Assembly: GCA_963748385.1 (NCBI GenBank)
Contig: CAVVIQ010000020.1
Location: 372,001 to 436,000 of the forward strand
DNA length: 64,000 nucleotides
Reading direction: 5' to 3'
DNA from: Rhodoblastus sp963748385
Lineage (GTDB): Bacteria > Pseudomonadota > Alphaproteobacteria > Rhizobiales > Beijerinckiaceae
The notes below the pieces were generated by a model that was not told the origin of the DNA, did no database searches, and worked only from the letters and a program-made list of their open reading frames with translations. Positions 27,030 to 35,916 of this stretch are shown piece by piece. The first letter of the stretch is position 1, and every line of letters starts with the position of its first letter. The position numbers were made by a program, and so were the translations under genes.

Positions 27030-27917
27030 TTATAATCGCGCGGCGCGTTCCGGCGTCACCCGGCCACGCGTAAGGTCGGACAGGGCGAGCAGATTGCCGA
27101 GCAGGCGGCCGCGACGGTCGATATGCGGCTCGGGCGCGGCGAATCGCAGCAGATTGGCGGCGATATTGCCGAGCGCCCTTCTGCCGACGAATCGCCAGGA
27201 CAGGCTGCCCTTGCGGGCGAGATAGACGGCGTTGGCGATCTGGCTGTAGCCGAATCGCCGGCCGTTCTCCCGGCCCGCGCGCGCGCCGAGATGCACGCCC
27301 CACAATATATCGGCGCGGCCCATGCGCCCGCGCCGGCGCAGCCTTTCTCCGAAATCGGCGTCTTCGAGCCAGGCGTAGAGCGGCAGATTCTCGTCGAACT
27401 CGATGCCGGCCATGGCTTCGGCGCGAAAGGCCATGTTGCAGCCGTAGGGGCCGAATCCTTCGTCGAAATTGGCGGCGCCGGCGGGGTTTCGGTCGCGCGC
27501 GGCGACTATTTCCCGAGCTTCGGCGAGCGTGACGCCCCGTCCGACGATCCCGTCGGCGAGCACCAGTCCGGTGACGCCGGCGATCGAGGGATCGCCATCG
27601 AACAAGGCCAGGGCGTTTTCCAGCCAGAATTGCGACGGCCAGAAATCGTCGTCGAAAAAGGCCAGAAAGCGGTGCGCGCCGCCCGCGAGCCGGATCGCGT
27701 CGTTGCGCTGGAGCGTGCAGCCGATGCGTCCGACCCGCGCGGTCAGATCGGCGCGGTCGCCCGGCAGACAGGCGATATCGGAAGCCTCGGCGCCAATGAC
27801 ATAGACATGGTCCGGCCGGCGGCTTTGCCGGTCGAGGGCGCCGACGACCTCGGCGACGAGTTGCGGCCGGCCCTTGGTGACGATGATGACGGCGATGTCT
27901 CCTGACGCGGCGGTCAT
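27030..27917 (-). CDS. family 2 glycosyltransferase
   Basis: 295 residues of a GT-A glycosyltransferase. IAVIIVTKGRPQLVAEVVGAL is the nucleotide-binding first strand, LAFFDDDFWP the DxD metal motif, and LEDADFGERLRRRG the ED-acceptor-region motif. It probably transfers a sugar from a nucleotide donor onto a glycolipid or polysaccharide. Its ATG overlaps the stop of the flippase gene (ATGA), giving a two-gene surface-glycan unit. The open frame continues far upstream inside the flippase gene in a different frame and that part is not coding. Confidence 0.9.
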   Translation of the reverse strand: MTAASGDIAVIIVTKGRPQLVAEVVGALDRQSRRPDHVYVIGAEASDIACLPGDRADLTARVGRIGCTLQRNDAIRLAGGAHRFLAFFDDDFWPSQFWLENALALFDGDPSIAGVTGLVLADGIVGRGVTLAEAREIVAARDRNPAGAANFDEGFGPYGCNMAFRAEAMAGIEFDENLPLYAWLEDADFGERLRRRGRMGRADILWGVHLGARAGRENGRRFGYSQIANAVYLARKGSLSWRFVGRRALGNIAANLLRFAAPEPHIDRRGRLLGNLLALSDLTRGRVTPERAARL

Positions 27918-29377
27918 TGGGGCCCACCCGGACACAGGCTTCGGACATTGGCGCCGCGCCGGCGCCGCTCCAGGATGCGCGCCGCCGCCGGACGGACCAA
28001 GCCGCCAGGATCGAGGAGATAAAGCACGCCGCCGAAAGCCGCGACGCCGGCCAGGGCGACGAGAACGAGGGCGGCGAGAGGCGGATCGACGCGCCGCAGC
28101 GGCCACATCGCCGCGAGGCTCGCCGCGCCGGCCAGCGCGATCGTCCCGACATCGCGGGCGCGCGGCCAATAGGCGCGCCAGGGCCAGGTCAGCGCGATCA
28201 TCAGCAGGGCTCCGGCGGCGAGGCTCGAAGAATGGACGATAGCCAGATTCGTGACGCTTTTCTCGAAAGGGCCGAACCAGATCAGGCCCAGATCGAGCGC
28301 CGCCGTCGCCAGGGCCGCGACCAGAGTGAGGCCGGTGCGGTGTTCGAGTTGCGCGATCGGGTTGAGGCAGAACTGGCCCGCGGCGAACAAGGCGACGCCG
28401 GGCGCGAGAATCAGGCTCAAAGGCTCGAATGTGTCGCGGAATTTCGCCGGCGCGACCAGTGCGGCGAAAGCAGGCAGATTGGCCATATAGCTGAGGCAGA
28501 GCAAGGTGAGCGCGGCGACGATGACAACGCTGTTGCGGGAAACCTGCGCCGCGCCCGCTTCGGCCCCCGCCGTCGCCCTGCGGTGGACGGCGATCTGGAA
28601 CAGCAATATGTCGAGCGCCGCGCCGGCGACCAGGATCAGCCTTATCGTCATGTCGGTGGCGAGCGACAATTTGCCGGCGGCCGAGAAATCGAGATGCGCG
28701 GCGGCGAAGCCGCGATTGGCGAGCACGACCGCCTGATAGGCGATATTGGCGAGGACGATCGGGGAGCCATAGCGCAGATAGGCGGCGATCTGGCCCCCGC
28801 TCGCCTGCGGCAGGCGGCTGTGCGGATCGGCGGTCTGACGCCACAAAGCCGCCGTCGCGACGATCACGCTTGCGGCGGCCACGGCCATGACCCAGGTCGG
28901 ATCGCGGAAGAAAAAGCCGACGCCGACCATGGTCGCGAAAGCGAGGACATTTTTCAAGATGACGAGGCTGCTGTAGCCGAGATTATGAAAGCGCGCGCGC
29001 AGCAGGGCGGCGAAGTATTCGAAAAATCCGCTGGCGATGGCGAAAAGAACGGCGGCGCCGACCATGGTTCGACCCATGCCGAAATCCTGGCCGAGCAGCA
29101 AAGCCGCGCTCGCTAGCACGGCGAGACTCAGCGAACCGGCGAGATAGCCGGCGTTGAGGGTCGCGCGCAGCTCCGGGGCGGAGGCGCGGGTCTGCTCGTT
29201 GTAAAAACGCGTCGCGGAAAGGCGCAGCCAGTCGAAGACGAGCGTGCTGGTCAGGGTGGCGGCGGTGAAGGCGATCGAAAAACGTCCATAGGCGCCCGGA
29301 CCGAGCGCCGCGGCGATGCAAAGGCCGAGCAGGAAATTGAGCCCGGCGTTGAGAATGAACGTCAGTATGATCAGCAT
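27914..29377 (-). CDS. polysaccharide flippase-like (Wzx/MOP superfamily) membrane protein
   Basis: 487 residues with about 12-14 hydrophobic helices spread evenly. LNAGLNFLLGLCIAAALGPGAYGRFS at the N-terminus, with the GPxxYG pattern, is the usual first segment of Wzx-type and MATE-related lipid-linked sugar exporters. The downstream glycosyltransferase overlaps it by 4 bp. It would flip glycolipid precursors across the inner membrane. No polymerase or other capsule genes are in the window, so the pair is either a minor locus or its partners are elsewhere. Confidence 0.86.
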   Translation of the reverse strand: MLIILTFILNAGLNFLLGLCIAAALGPGAYGRFSIAFTAATLTSTLVFDWLRLSATRFYNEQTRASAPELRATLNAGYLAGSLSLAVLASAALLLGQDFGMGRTMVGAAVLFAIASGFFEYFAALLRARFHNLGYSSLVILKNVLAFATMVGVGFFFRDPTWVMAVAAASVIVATAALWRQTADPHSRLPQASGGQIAAYLRYGSPIVLANIAYQAVVLANRGFAAAHLDFSAAGKLSLATDMTIRLILVAGAALDILLFQIAVHRRATAGAEAGAAQVSRNSVVIVAALTLLCLSYMANLPAFAALVAPAKFRDTFEPLSLILAPGVALFAAGQFCLNPIAQLEHRTGLTLVAALATAALDLGLIWFGPFEKSVTNLAIVHSSSLAAGALLMIALTWPWRAYWPRARDVGTIALAGAASLAAMWPLRRVDPPLAALVLVALAGVAAFGGVLYLLDPGGLVRPAAARILERRRRGANVRSLCPGGPQ

Positions 29378-29606
29378 GTCACGTTTGATTTCCGCTGCAT
29401 CGAGCCAAAATAGGCGCGCGCGGCTAGGAAAGGATTAAGCGCCGCGCCGCCCGCGAAGTGAGCGCCCGCAAGCTGTGGCCATGCTTTACATCCGGCAAAC
29501 GCGTGGGCGCCGGCGGCTCGGGAAGCCGCCTTCCGTCTTTTGAATTCGCGGCGGAAAGCGCTAACATCCGCGCCTTGGCGAATTCGAGGATCGGAGTCCG
29601 GGTGCA

Positions 29607-30572
29607 ATGAGCGTGGTCAGAAGCGTCGCTGTTCAGATGGACCCGATCGAGCGGATCAATATAGCTGGAGATTCGACCTTCGCTCTGCTGCTGGAAGCGC
29701 AGGCGCGCGGGTTCGAAATCCATTATTATACGCCCGAAAAGCTGTGGCTGCGCGGCCGCGATGTCATAGCGATGGCGCAAGGATTGCGGGTGCGCGACGT
29801 CGAGGGCGATCATTTCGACCTCGGACCGCCGCGCGAAATTTTCCTTCGCGACATGGACGTGGTGCTGCTGCGCCAGGATCCGCCCTTCGATCTGGCCTAT
29901 ATCACTTCGACCCATCTGCTCGAAATGGTCGGCGGCCGGACTCTGGTGGTCAACGATCCCGCCGCCGTGCGCAACGCGCCGGAAAAACTGTTCGTGATGA
30001 ATTTCCCCGAGCTGATGCCGCCGACCCTGATCACCCGGGACAAGGCGGCGATCGACGCCTTCCGCGCCGAACATGGCGAAGTGGTGATGAAGCCGCTGCA
30101 CGGCCATGGCGGTGCGGCGGTGTTCCGCCTGATGCGGCAGGACGCCAATTACGGCTCGCTTTTCGACCTGTTCGCGACGAGCTTCCGCGAGCAATGGGTG
30201 GTGCAGAAATTCCTCCCCGAGGTGGCCAAGGGCGACAAGCGCATCATTCTGGTGGACGGCGCGCCGGCGGGCGCGGTCAACCGGGTGCCCGCGGAAAACG
30301 ACATCCGCTCCAACATGGTGCGCGGCGGCGCGGCGGAAGCGACCGAGCTGTCGTCGCGTGAGCAGGAGATCTGCGCGGCCATCGGCCCGGAGCTGAAAAA
30401 GCGCGGCCTCGTGTTCGTCGGCATCGACGTGATCGACGGTTTTCTCACCGAGATCAACGTGACTTCCCCGACCGGAATCCGCGCGATCAAGCGCACCGGC
30501 GGGCCCGATCTCGCCGTGGCGATCTGGGACGCCATCGTCGGCAAGACCGCGACGCTGGAGGCGGTGAGATGA
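29607..30572 (+). CDS. gshB: glutathione synthetase
   Basis: 321 residues of the bacterial ATP-grasp glutathione synthetase, which joins gamma-glutamylcysteine and glycine. VQMDPIERINIAGDSTFALLLEAQ is the family N-terminus, RQDPPFDLAYITSTHLLE the substrate segment, VMKPLHGHGGAAVFR the ATP-grasp glycine loop and GIDVIDGFLTEINVTSPTGIR the metal-binding end. It overlaps glnD by 4 bp (ATGA). Confidence 0.97.
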   Translation: MSVVRSVAVQMDPIERINIAGDSTFALLLEAQARGFEIHYYTPEKLWLRGRDVIAMAQGLRVRDVEGDHFDLGPPREIFLRDMDVVLLRQDPPFDLAYITSTHLLEMVGGRTLVVNDPAAVRNAPEKLFVMNFPELMPPTLITRDKAAIDAFRAEHGEVVMKPLHGHGGAAVFRLMRQDANYGSLFDLFATSFREQWVVQKFLPEVAKGDKRIILVDGAPAGAVNRVPAENDIRSNMVRGGAAEATELSSREQEICAAIGPELKKRGLVFVGIDVIDGFLTEINVTSPTGIRAIKRTGGPDLAVAIWDAIVGKTATLEAVR

Positions 30573-33379
30573 TGAATCTTCAGGGACAGATCGCGCCGCG
30601 CGAACATGGTTCACCGAAATGGACCGGCCCGCGCATGGAATTGCCGATGAAGGCCCTGTTCGACCGCGCCGGCGTCGAGGCGCGGATCGCGGCGCTCGCA
30701 GAGCGCCATGACGGCGCGACGCCGGAATTCCGCAAGGGGGCGGTCGAAGTTTTCGCCGAAGCGTTGGCGCATGGCCGCGCGATCGCGCGCGCGGCGCTGG
30801 AGGACAAGGGCTCGGGCCTTGCCTGCGGCGCCCATCTCGCCTTCCTTGAAGACGAGATCATCCGCGCCATCCATTGCTGCGTCGTGAAACATATCCGGCC
30901 CATGCAGCCGCCCCATCGCCTCTGCGTGGTTGCGGTCGGGGGTTATGGGCGCGGCGCCCTGGCGCCGGGCTCGGACATCGATCTTCTGTTTCTGCTGCCG
31001 AGCGGCGCCCACGCGGCGGAAGAGAAAGTGGTCGAGGCCATGCTCTATCTGCTTTGGGACCTGAAGCAGAAGATCGGTCACGCCACCCGCACGGTCGAGG
31101 AATCCCTGCGTCAGGCGAAGGCGGACATGACCATCCGCACGACACTGCTCGAGTGCCGTCACCTGCTGGGCGATCACGCGTTGCTCGACAGGCTGCTCGA
31201 ACGTTTCGACCAGGAGATCGTGCGTCAGACCGCGCCGGAATTCGTCGCCGCCAAGCTCGCCGAGCGCGACGACCGGGTTCGGCGGGCGGGCGCCTCGCGC
31301 TATCTGGTCGAACCGAACGTCAAGGAGGGCAAGGGAGGCTTGCGCGATCTCAACACCTTGTTCTGGATCGCCAAATACGCCTATCGGGTGCAGGACGCCG
31401 AGGCTCTGGTCGGCGTCGGCCTGTTCACCGAACATGAATTGCGGCTGTTCCGCCGCTGCGAGGCCTTCCTGTGGAAAGTCCGCTGCTTCCTGCATTTCCT
31501 GACCGGCCATGCCGAAGAGCGTCTGGGCTTCGAGACGCAGCGCCAGGTCGCCGCCCAACTCGGCTATGCGTCGCGCGGCGGCTTGTCGGCGGTCGAGCGC
31601 TTCATGAAACATTATTTCACGGTCGCCAAGGATGTCGGCGACCTCACCAATATCGTCTGCGCGGCGCTCGAAGAGCGCCAGGCCAAGCCCAGGGCGATGT
31701 TCGACCGTTTCGTCAGCAAATTGCGGCGGCGCGCCAAGCCGCGCGATCTCGGTCCTTTCGCCCTGGAGACAGGCCGCGTCACCGTCGCCTCGGCCGACCT
31801 GTTCGACAAGGATCCGGTCAATCTCATCCGCCTGTTCCATGTCGCGGCGCGCAACGAGCTGCCAATTCATCCCGACGCCCTGCGGCTGGTGACCCGTTCC
31901 CTGCCGCGCATCAACGCCAGGCTGCGGGCCGACCCCGAGGCGAACCGGCTGTTCCTCGAAATCCTGACTTCGCCGAAATCCTGCGAGCGCGCGTTGCGGC
32001 TGATGAACGAGGCGGGGGTGCTCGGCCGGTTCATTCCGGAATTCGGCCGCGTCGTCGCAATGATGCAGTTCAACATGTATCATCATTATACGGTGGACGA
32101 GCATCTCCTGCGGACATTGGGCCAGCTCGGCGCGCTCGATCTCGGCGAGCAGACCGAGCAACTCCCGCTCGCCAGCTCGATCATGCCGACCATCAGCCAT
32201 CGGCGGGCGCTCTATGCCGCGGTCCTGCTGCACGACATCGCCAAGGGCCGGAAAGAGGATCATTCCATCGCCGGCGCGGAAATCGCCCGCAAGCTCGGGC
32301 CACGCCTCGGCCTGAGCGCTGCGGAGACCGAAGCCGCCGCCTGGCTGGTCGAATATCACCTGATCATGTCCAACACCGCGCAAGGCCGCGACCTTGTCGA
32401 CCGGGGAACGATCGAGGACTTCGCCAAGGCGGTCCAGACGATAGAGCGGCTGAAAATGCTGCTGGTCCTCACCGTCTGCGACATCCGCGCGGTCGGGCCG
32501 GGCGTGTGGAACGGCTGGAAGGCCGAATTGCTGCGCACGCTCTATTGGGAGACCGAAGTGGTGCTGGCGGGCGGCCATTCCTCGATGGACCGCAAGCGGC
32601 GCGTGGAGAAATCCCAAGCCGAACTGCGCGAGAAACTTCCGGGCTGGTCGGACCCCGAATTCGCCGAATATGCGGCGCGCCATTATCCCGCGTACTGGCT
32701 CAAGGTTGATCTGCCGCACCGCATCGCCCACGCGCGATTGCTGCACGCCACAGCGGTCGAAATGCACGCGCTGGCGACCGAGGTTTCGACCGACGCCTTT
32801 CGCGGCGTCACCGAGATCACGGTCGTCGCCCCCGACCATCCGCGCCTGCTGTCGATCATCGCCGGCGCCTGCGCCGCTTCGGGCGCCAATATCGTGGACG
32901 CCCAGATCTTCACCACCACCGACGGCCTGGCGCTGGACACGATCAGCGTGTCGCGAGCCTTCGACCACGACGAGGACGAGATGCGGCGCGGGCGGCGCAT
33001 TGCCCAGGCCGTCGAACAGGCCTTGCGCGGAGAGATCCACATCAGCAACGTGGTCGCCGACCGCGCGGCCAAGTCCGCCAGCCACGCCAAAACCTTTTCG
33101 ATCCCGCCCGACGTGGTCATCGACAACAGCCAATCCCATATATACAGCGTCGTCGAAGTGTCCGGCCTCGACCGGCTGGGGTTGCTCTATGACCTGACCC
33201 GAGCCCTGTCGCGGCTCAATCTCAATATCGCCTCGGCCCATATCGTGACCTTCGGCGAAAAGGCGGTGGACACGTTCTATGTCAGCGACCTGACGGGCGC
33301 CAAAGTGACCAGTCCGGCGCGCCAGTCGGCGCTGCGGCGCAATCTGCTGGAAGTGTTCGACGGCGGACGGGAAGCTTGA
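30569..33379 (+). CDS. glnD: PII protein uridylyltransferase/uridylyl-removing enzyme
   Basis: 936 residues in the order nucleotidyltransferase, linker, HD phosphohydrolase and two ACT domains. GGYGRGALAPGSDIDLLFL (about residues 125-143) is the transferase active site with its DxD pair. VLLHDIAKGRKEDHS holds the HD metal site of the uridylyl-removing activity. The ACT domains begin at TEITVVAPDHPRLLS and VVEVSGLDRLGLLYDL and bind glutamine. The enzyme modifies PII in response to glutamine and so sets nitrogen control. It is translationally coupled to gshB by a 4-bp overlap. Confidence 0.97.
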   Translation: MMNLQGQIAPREHGSPKWTGPRMELPMKALFDRAGVEARIAALAERHDGATPEFRKGAVEVFAEALAHGRAIARAALEDKGSGLACGAHLAFLEDEIIRAIHCCVVKHIRPMQPPHRLCVVAVGGYGRGALAPGSDIDLLFLLPSGAHAAEEKVVEAMLYLLWDLKQKIGHATRTVEESLRQAKADMTIRTTLLECRHLLGDHALLDRLLERFDQEIVRQTAPEFVAAKLAERDDRVRRAGASRYLVEPNVKEGKGGLRDLNTLFWIAKYAYRVQDAEALVGVGLFTEHELRLFRRCEAFLWKVRCFLHFLTGHAEERLGFETQRQVAAQLGYASRGGLSAVERFMKHYFTVAKDVGDLTNIVCAALEERQAKPRAMFDRFVSKLRRRAKPRDLGPFALETGRVTVASADLFDKDPVNLIRLFHVAARNELPIHPDALRLVTRSLPRINARLRADPEANRLFLEILTSPKSCERALRLMNEAGVLGRFIPEFGRVVAMMQFNMYHHYTVDEHLLRTLGQLGALDLGEQTEQLPLASSIMPTISHRRALYAAVLLHDIAKGRKEDHSIAGAEIARKLGPRLGLSAAETEAAAWLVEYHLIMSNTAQGRDLVDRGTIEDFAKAVQTIERLKMLLVLTVCDIRAVGPGVWNGWKAELLRTLYWETEVVLAGGHSSMDRKRRVEKSQAELREKLPGWSDPEFAEYAARHYPAYWLKVDLPHRIAHARLLHATAVEMHALATEVSTDAFRGVTEITVVAPDHPRLLSIIAGACAASGANIVDAQIFTTTDGLALDTISVSRAFDHDEDEMRRGRRIAQAVEQALRGEIHISNVVADRAAKSASHAKTFSIPPDVVIDNSQSHIYSVVEVSGLDRLGLLYDLTRALSRLNLNIASAHIVTFGEKAVDTFYVSDLTGAKVTSPARQSALRRNLLEVFDGGREA

Positions 33380-33429
33380 TTTTTGCCGCGTCTCGTCCGA
33401 TATGCACGGCGAAGCGAACAAAAGGCTGA

Positions 33430-34029
33430 ATGATGAACGACGGAAACGATCCGCAGAACGAGACGCTTGCGCCGACGGAGAAGGCTGGGGCTTCCGTCCC
33501 TGCCGCCGATCCGGCTCCGGCCCAGAGCGACGCCGAGCGCGACGCGGCGGCGGTCCAGGCCTTGATCGCCGAGAACGCGAGCCTCAAGGACAAGGTGCTT
33601 CGCACCCTGGCGGAAATGGAAAATCTGCGCCGCCGCACCGAAAAGGAAGTCGCCGACGCCAAGGCCTATGGCGTGTCCAGCTTCGCGCGCGACATGCTGA
33701 CCTTCGCCGACAATCTTCGTCGCGCGCTCGACAATGTGCCCGCTGAAATCCGCGACAGCGCCGACGCGGCGCTCAAGGCCTTCGTCGAGGGGATCGAATT
33801 GACCGAACGCGATTTCCTGTCGCGGCTCTCCCGCCACGGCGTCCGCAAGCTCGAACCCAAGGGCCAGAAATTCGACCCGAATTTCCACGAGGCCTTGTTC
33901 GAGGCGCATGACGAAAGCGTCCCGCCCGGCTCCGTCGCTCATGTCGTCGAGGAAGGTTTCGCCATCGGCGACCGGGTGCTGCGCCCGGCCAAGGTGGGCG
34001 TGGCCAAGGGCGGCGCCAAGCCGAACTGA
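33430..34029 (+). CDS. grpE: nucleotide exchange factor GrpE
   Basis: 199 residues: an acidic, disordered N-terminus, a long coiled coil (ALIAENASLKDKVLRTLAEMENLRRRTEKE), and the beta domain with FDPNFHEALFEAHDESVPPGSV and the end GDRVLRPAKVGVAKG. It releases ADP from DnaK and works with it in protein folding. In this window it is far from hrcA (62 kb), whereas hrcA-grpE adjacency is common in the order. Two ATG codons overlap at the start; the first is taken. Confidence 0.96.
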   Translation: MMNDGNDPQNETLAPTEKAGASVPAADPAPAQSDAERDAAAVQALIAENASLKDKVLRTLAEMENLRRRTEKEVADAKAYGVSSFARDMLTFADNLRRALDNVPAEIRDSADAALKAFVEGIELTERDFLSRLSRHGVRKLEPKGQKFDPNFHEALFEAHDESVPPGSVAHVVEEGFAIGDRVLRPAKVGVAKGGAKPN

Positions 34030-34052
34030 AAAAGCCGAACTGATTCTTCGCC

Positions 34053-34658
34053 ATGCTGCTGCTGAAACCCGGCCTGCGCCTTTACAAGACGGCGCTGGAT
34101 CGGGCCGCGCAGGAGGCTTTGCGCGGCGAACTGCGCGAATTGCTGCGCGAGGCGCCGCTGTTTCGCCCGACCATGCCGCGCTCCGGAAAGCCGTTTTCGG
34201 TGCGGATAAGCAATTTCGGGCCGCTCGGCTGGGTCTCGGACATTTCCGGCTATCGCTATCAGGCCGATCATCCGGAAACCGGCAGGCCCTGGCCGCCGAT
34301 TCCGGAAAGCCTGTTGCGACTTTGGGGCGCCTTTGCCGAATGCGACCTCGCCCCCGACGCCTGCCTGATCAATTATTATGATGAAAACGCCCGTATGGGT
34401 GCGCATCAGGATCGCGACGAAGCGGATTTTTCCGCGCCGATCCTCTCCGTTTCGCTCGGCGATTCCTGCCTCTTTCGCCACGGCGGCGCGAATCGCCGCG
34501 ATCCCAGCGCGACGATGAGGCTCGATTCCGGCGACATTCTCGTCTTCGGCGGCCCGGCGCGGCTGATGTTCCATGGCGTCGACCGCATCCTGCCGAAAAG
34601 CTCGACGCTGCTCGACCCGCCCGGCCGGATCAACCTGACATTGCGCCGGGCGAACTGA
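34053..34658 (+). CDS. alkB: DNA oxidative demethylase AlkB
   Basis: 201 residues of the Fe(II)/2-oxoglutarate dioxygenase that repairs 1-methyladenine and 3-methylcytosine. LINYYDENARMGAHQDRDEADFSAPILSVSLGD contains the HxD iron ligands, MFHGVDRI the distal histidine, and RINLTLRRA the 2-oxoglutarate-binding arginines at the C-terminus. All key residues are in place. It starts 23 bp after grpE and may share its transcript. Confidence 0.95.
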   Translation: MLLLKPGLRLYKTALDRAAQEALRGELRELLREAPLFRPTMPRSGKPFSVRISNFGPLGWVSDISGYRYQADHPETGRPWPPIPESLLRLWGAFAECDLAPDACLINYYDENARMGAHQDRDEADFSAPILSVSLGDSCLFRHGGANRRDPSATMRLDSGDILVFGGPARLMFHGVDRILPKSSTLLDPPGRINLTLRRAN

Positions 34659-34732
34659 CCAAGTGCTTTGCGCCATCGCAAGGCTTCGGCTTGCGCTCTG
34701 GCGCAAACTGGCGCGGTGAGCGAGGGCGCCCG

Positions 34733-35308
34733 ATGGACGAACATGTCGACCTGTTTGACGACGCGCAACTGCCCGAGCGGCTGCGGCCCCTGCATTTCCT
34801 CATCCTGCGCGGCATGGGTCTGATCAACGGTTTCGCCCATCTGATCCTCGGCCTCGCGCTGGCGGCTTCCGTCCTTCTGTTCAGCTGGCTTTTCGTCGAC
34901 GACGTCTTCGCCGCCCTGCGTCACGACAATCTGGCGCAAGGCTTTCTCCACGGCCTCGGCACCCTGATGCTGCTGTGGACCGTTTCGGCGTTGATCACGG
35001 CGGAGATTCGCTACATGCGGGGCCATCCGCTGACGGTGGACACATTCGTCGAGGTCGCCATCGTCGTCATCCTGCGCAAGCTCATCACCATGCCGGTGCA
35101 ATCGACCCTGCCGAGCCCTCAGGAATTCGTGCTTTGGGTTGCCTCCGCCGTCATGCTCGGCGTCATGTATCTGATCGTCCGCTTCGCTCTCACCATCAGG
35201 ACGGAAGACGAGGCGTCAACCGCCCATGAAGCCGGAGCCGATATTGATCGTCATCGCCAGCACGGCGTTGTTGTAGAAAAAGGCGAGGACGCCGTGGAGC
35301 GTCGCTAG
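34733..35308 (+). CDS. PsiE-family membrane protein
   Basis: 191 residues with four hydrophobic helices; INGFAHLILGLALAASVLLFSW, TLMLLWTVSALITAEIRYM and VDTFVEVAIVVILRKLITMP match the phosphate-starvation-inducible PsiE family of unknown function. ATG 34733 is preferred over an upstream in-frame ATG (34691). The last 30 or so residues are charged and run antisense into the DUF1345 gene for about 90 bp, an unusually long convergent overlap. Those residues are not helix-forming, and the real end may be nearer 35218. Confidence 0.72.
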   Translation: MDEHVDLFDDAQLPERLRPLHFLILRGMGLINGFAHLILGLALAASVLLFSWLFVDDVFAALRHDNLAQGFLHGLGTLMLLWTVSALITAEIRYMRGHPLTVDTFVEVAIVVILRKLITMPVQSTLPSPQEFVLWVASAVMLGVMYLIVRFALTIRTEDEASTAHEAGADIDRHRQHGVVVEKGEDAVERR

Positions 35309-35911
35309 CCGCCGCATCCGCGCGCTGAGGATATTGACGTCGGCGGTGGCGCAGGCGACGCCGATCACATAGGAAAAATAGAGGAAGTCGGGATAATTCG
35401 GCCGGTCCACGCCGGGGAAGGTGAGGCCGCCGCTCCATTTGCCGTGGTCGTCGGCCTTGGCGACGTGGAAGAATTCATTGGCGTAATGCAGCGCGAAGGT
35501 CATGTGCAGGAACAGCCAGGATCCCAGGATCGTGACGATCGCCAGGCCGATATGCAGCTCCCTGACCGGATGGGCCGCCTTGCTGGCGGTGGCGAGCTGG
35601 GCGAAAATCGCGGCGAAGGAGAAGGTCGCCGAAATCGCCGCAAGCGTGAGGACGGCATAGCCGCCTTCGTCCTGAAGCGCCGCCCGGCGATGGATGTCCC
35701 GATCGCCCGAACGCGCGATCATGACGGCGACGGCGACGAGATAGCTCCAGATCGCCGCATTCCAGCCGGCGAGCCCGCGCGTCACCAGTCGCCATTCCCC
35801 GGGCAGCGCGAAACCTACGAGCACGCCGAACGCCACGCAGAGAAAAAGGCGCGGCCGCGCCCGGATGATGCGCAAGGGCTTGATGAGGCGACGCGGGGGC
35901 GTTGCCGTCAT
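35216..35911 (-). CDS. DUF1345 family membrane protein
   Basis: A 231-residue protein with about five hydrophobic helices and the family segments TLAAISATFSFAAIFAQLA and WLFLHMTFALHYANEFF, followed by GGLTFPG-PDFLYFSYVIGVACATADVNI. Function unknown; the family is often near phosphate or stress genes. A GTG at 35920 overlaps the ispA stop and is an alternative start; ATG 35911 has a better spaced purine-rich stretch. Confidence 0.85.
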   Translation of the reverse strand: MTATPPRRLIKPLRIIRARPRLFLCVAFGVLVGFALPGEWRLVTRGLAGWNAAIWSYLVAVAVMIARSGDRDIHRRAALQDEGGYAVLTLAAISATFSFAAIFAQLATASKAAHPVRELHIGLAIVTILGSWLFLHMTFALHYANEFFHVAKADDHGKWSGGLTFPGVDRPNYPDFLYFSYVIGVACATADVNILSARMRRLATLHGVLAFFYNNAVLAMTINIGSGFMGG

Positions 35912-35916
35912 GGCTT

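Noticed and set aside
24835..27225. A 796-codon plus-strand frame opposite the Orn/Lys/Arg decarboxylase
   Set aside because: High GC makes long antisense frames common; the minus-strand gene carries a complete PLP fold and this frame has no protein-like features.
30611..33421. A 936-codon minus-strand frame opposite glnD
   Set aside because: Exact shadow of glnD, with no ribosome-binding site or domain.
34018..34044. Short direct repeat AAGCCGAACTGA at the end of grpE
   Set aside because: Two 12-base copies only, no mobile-element context.
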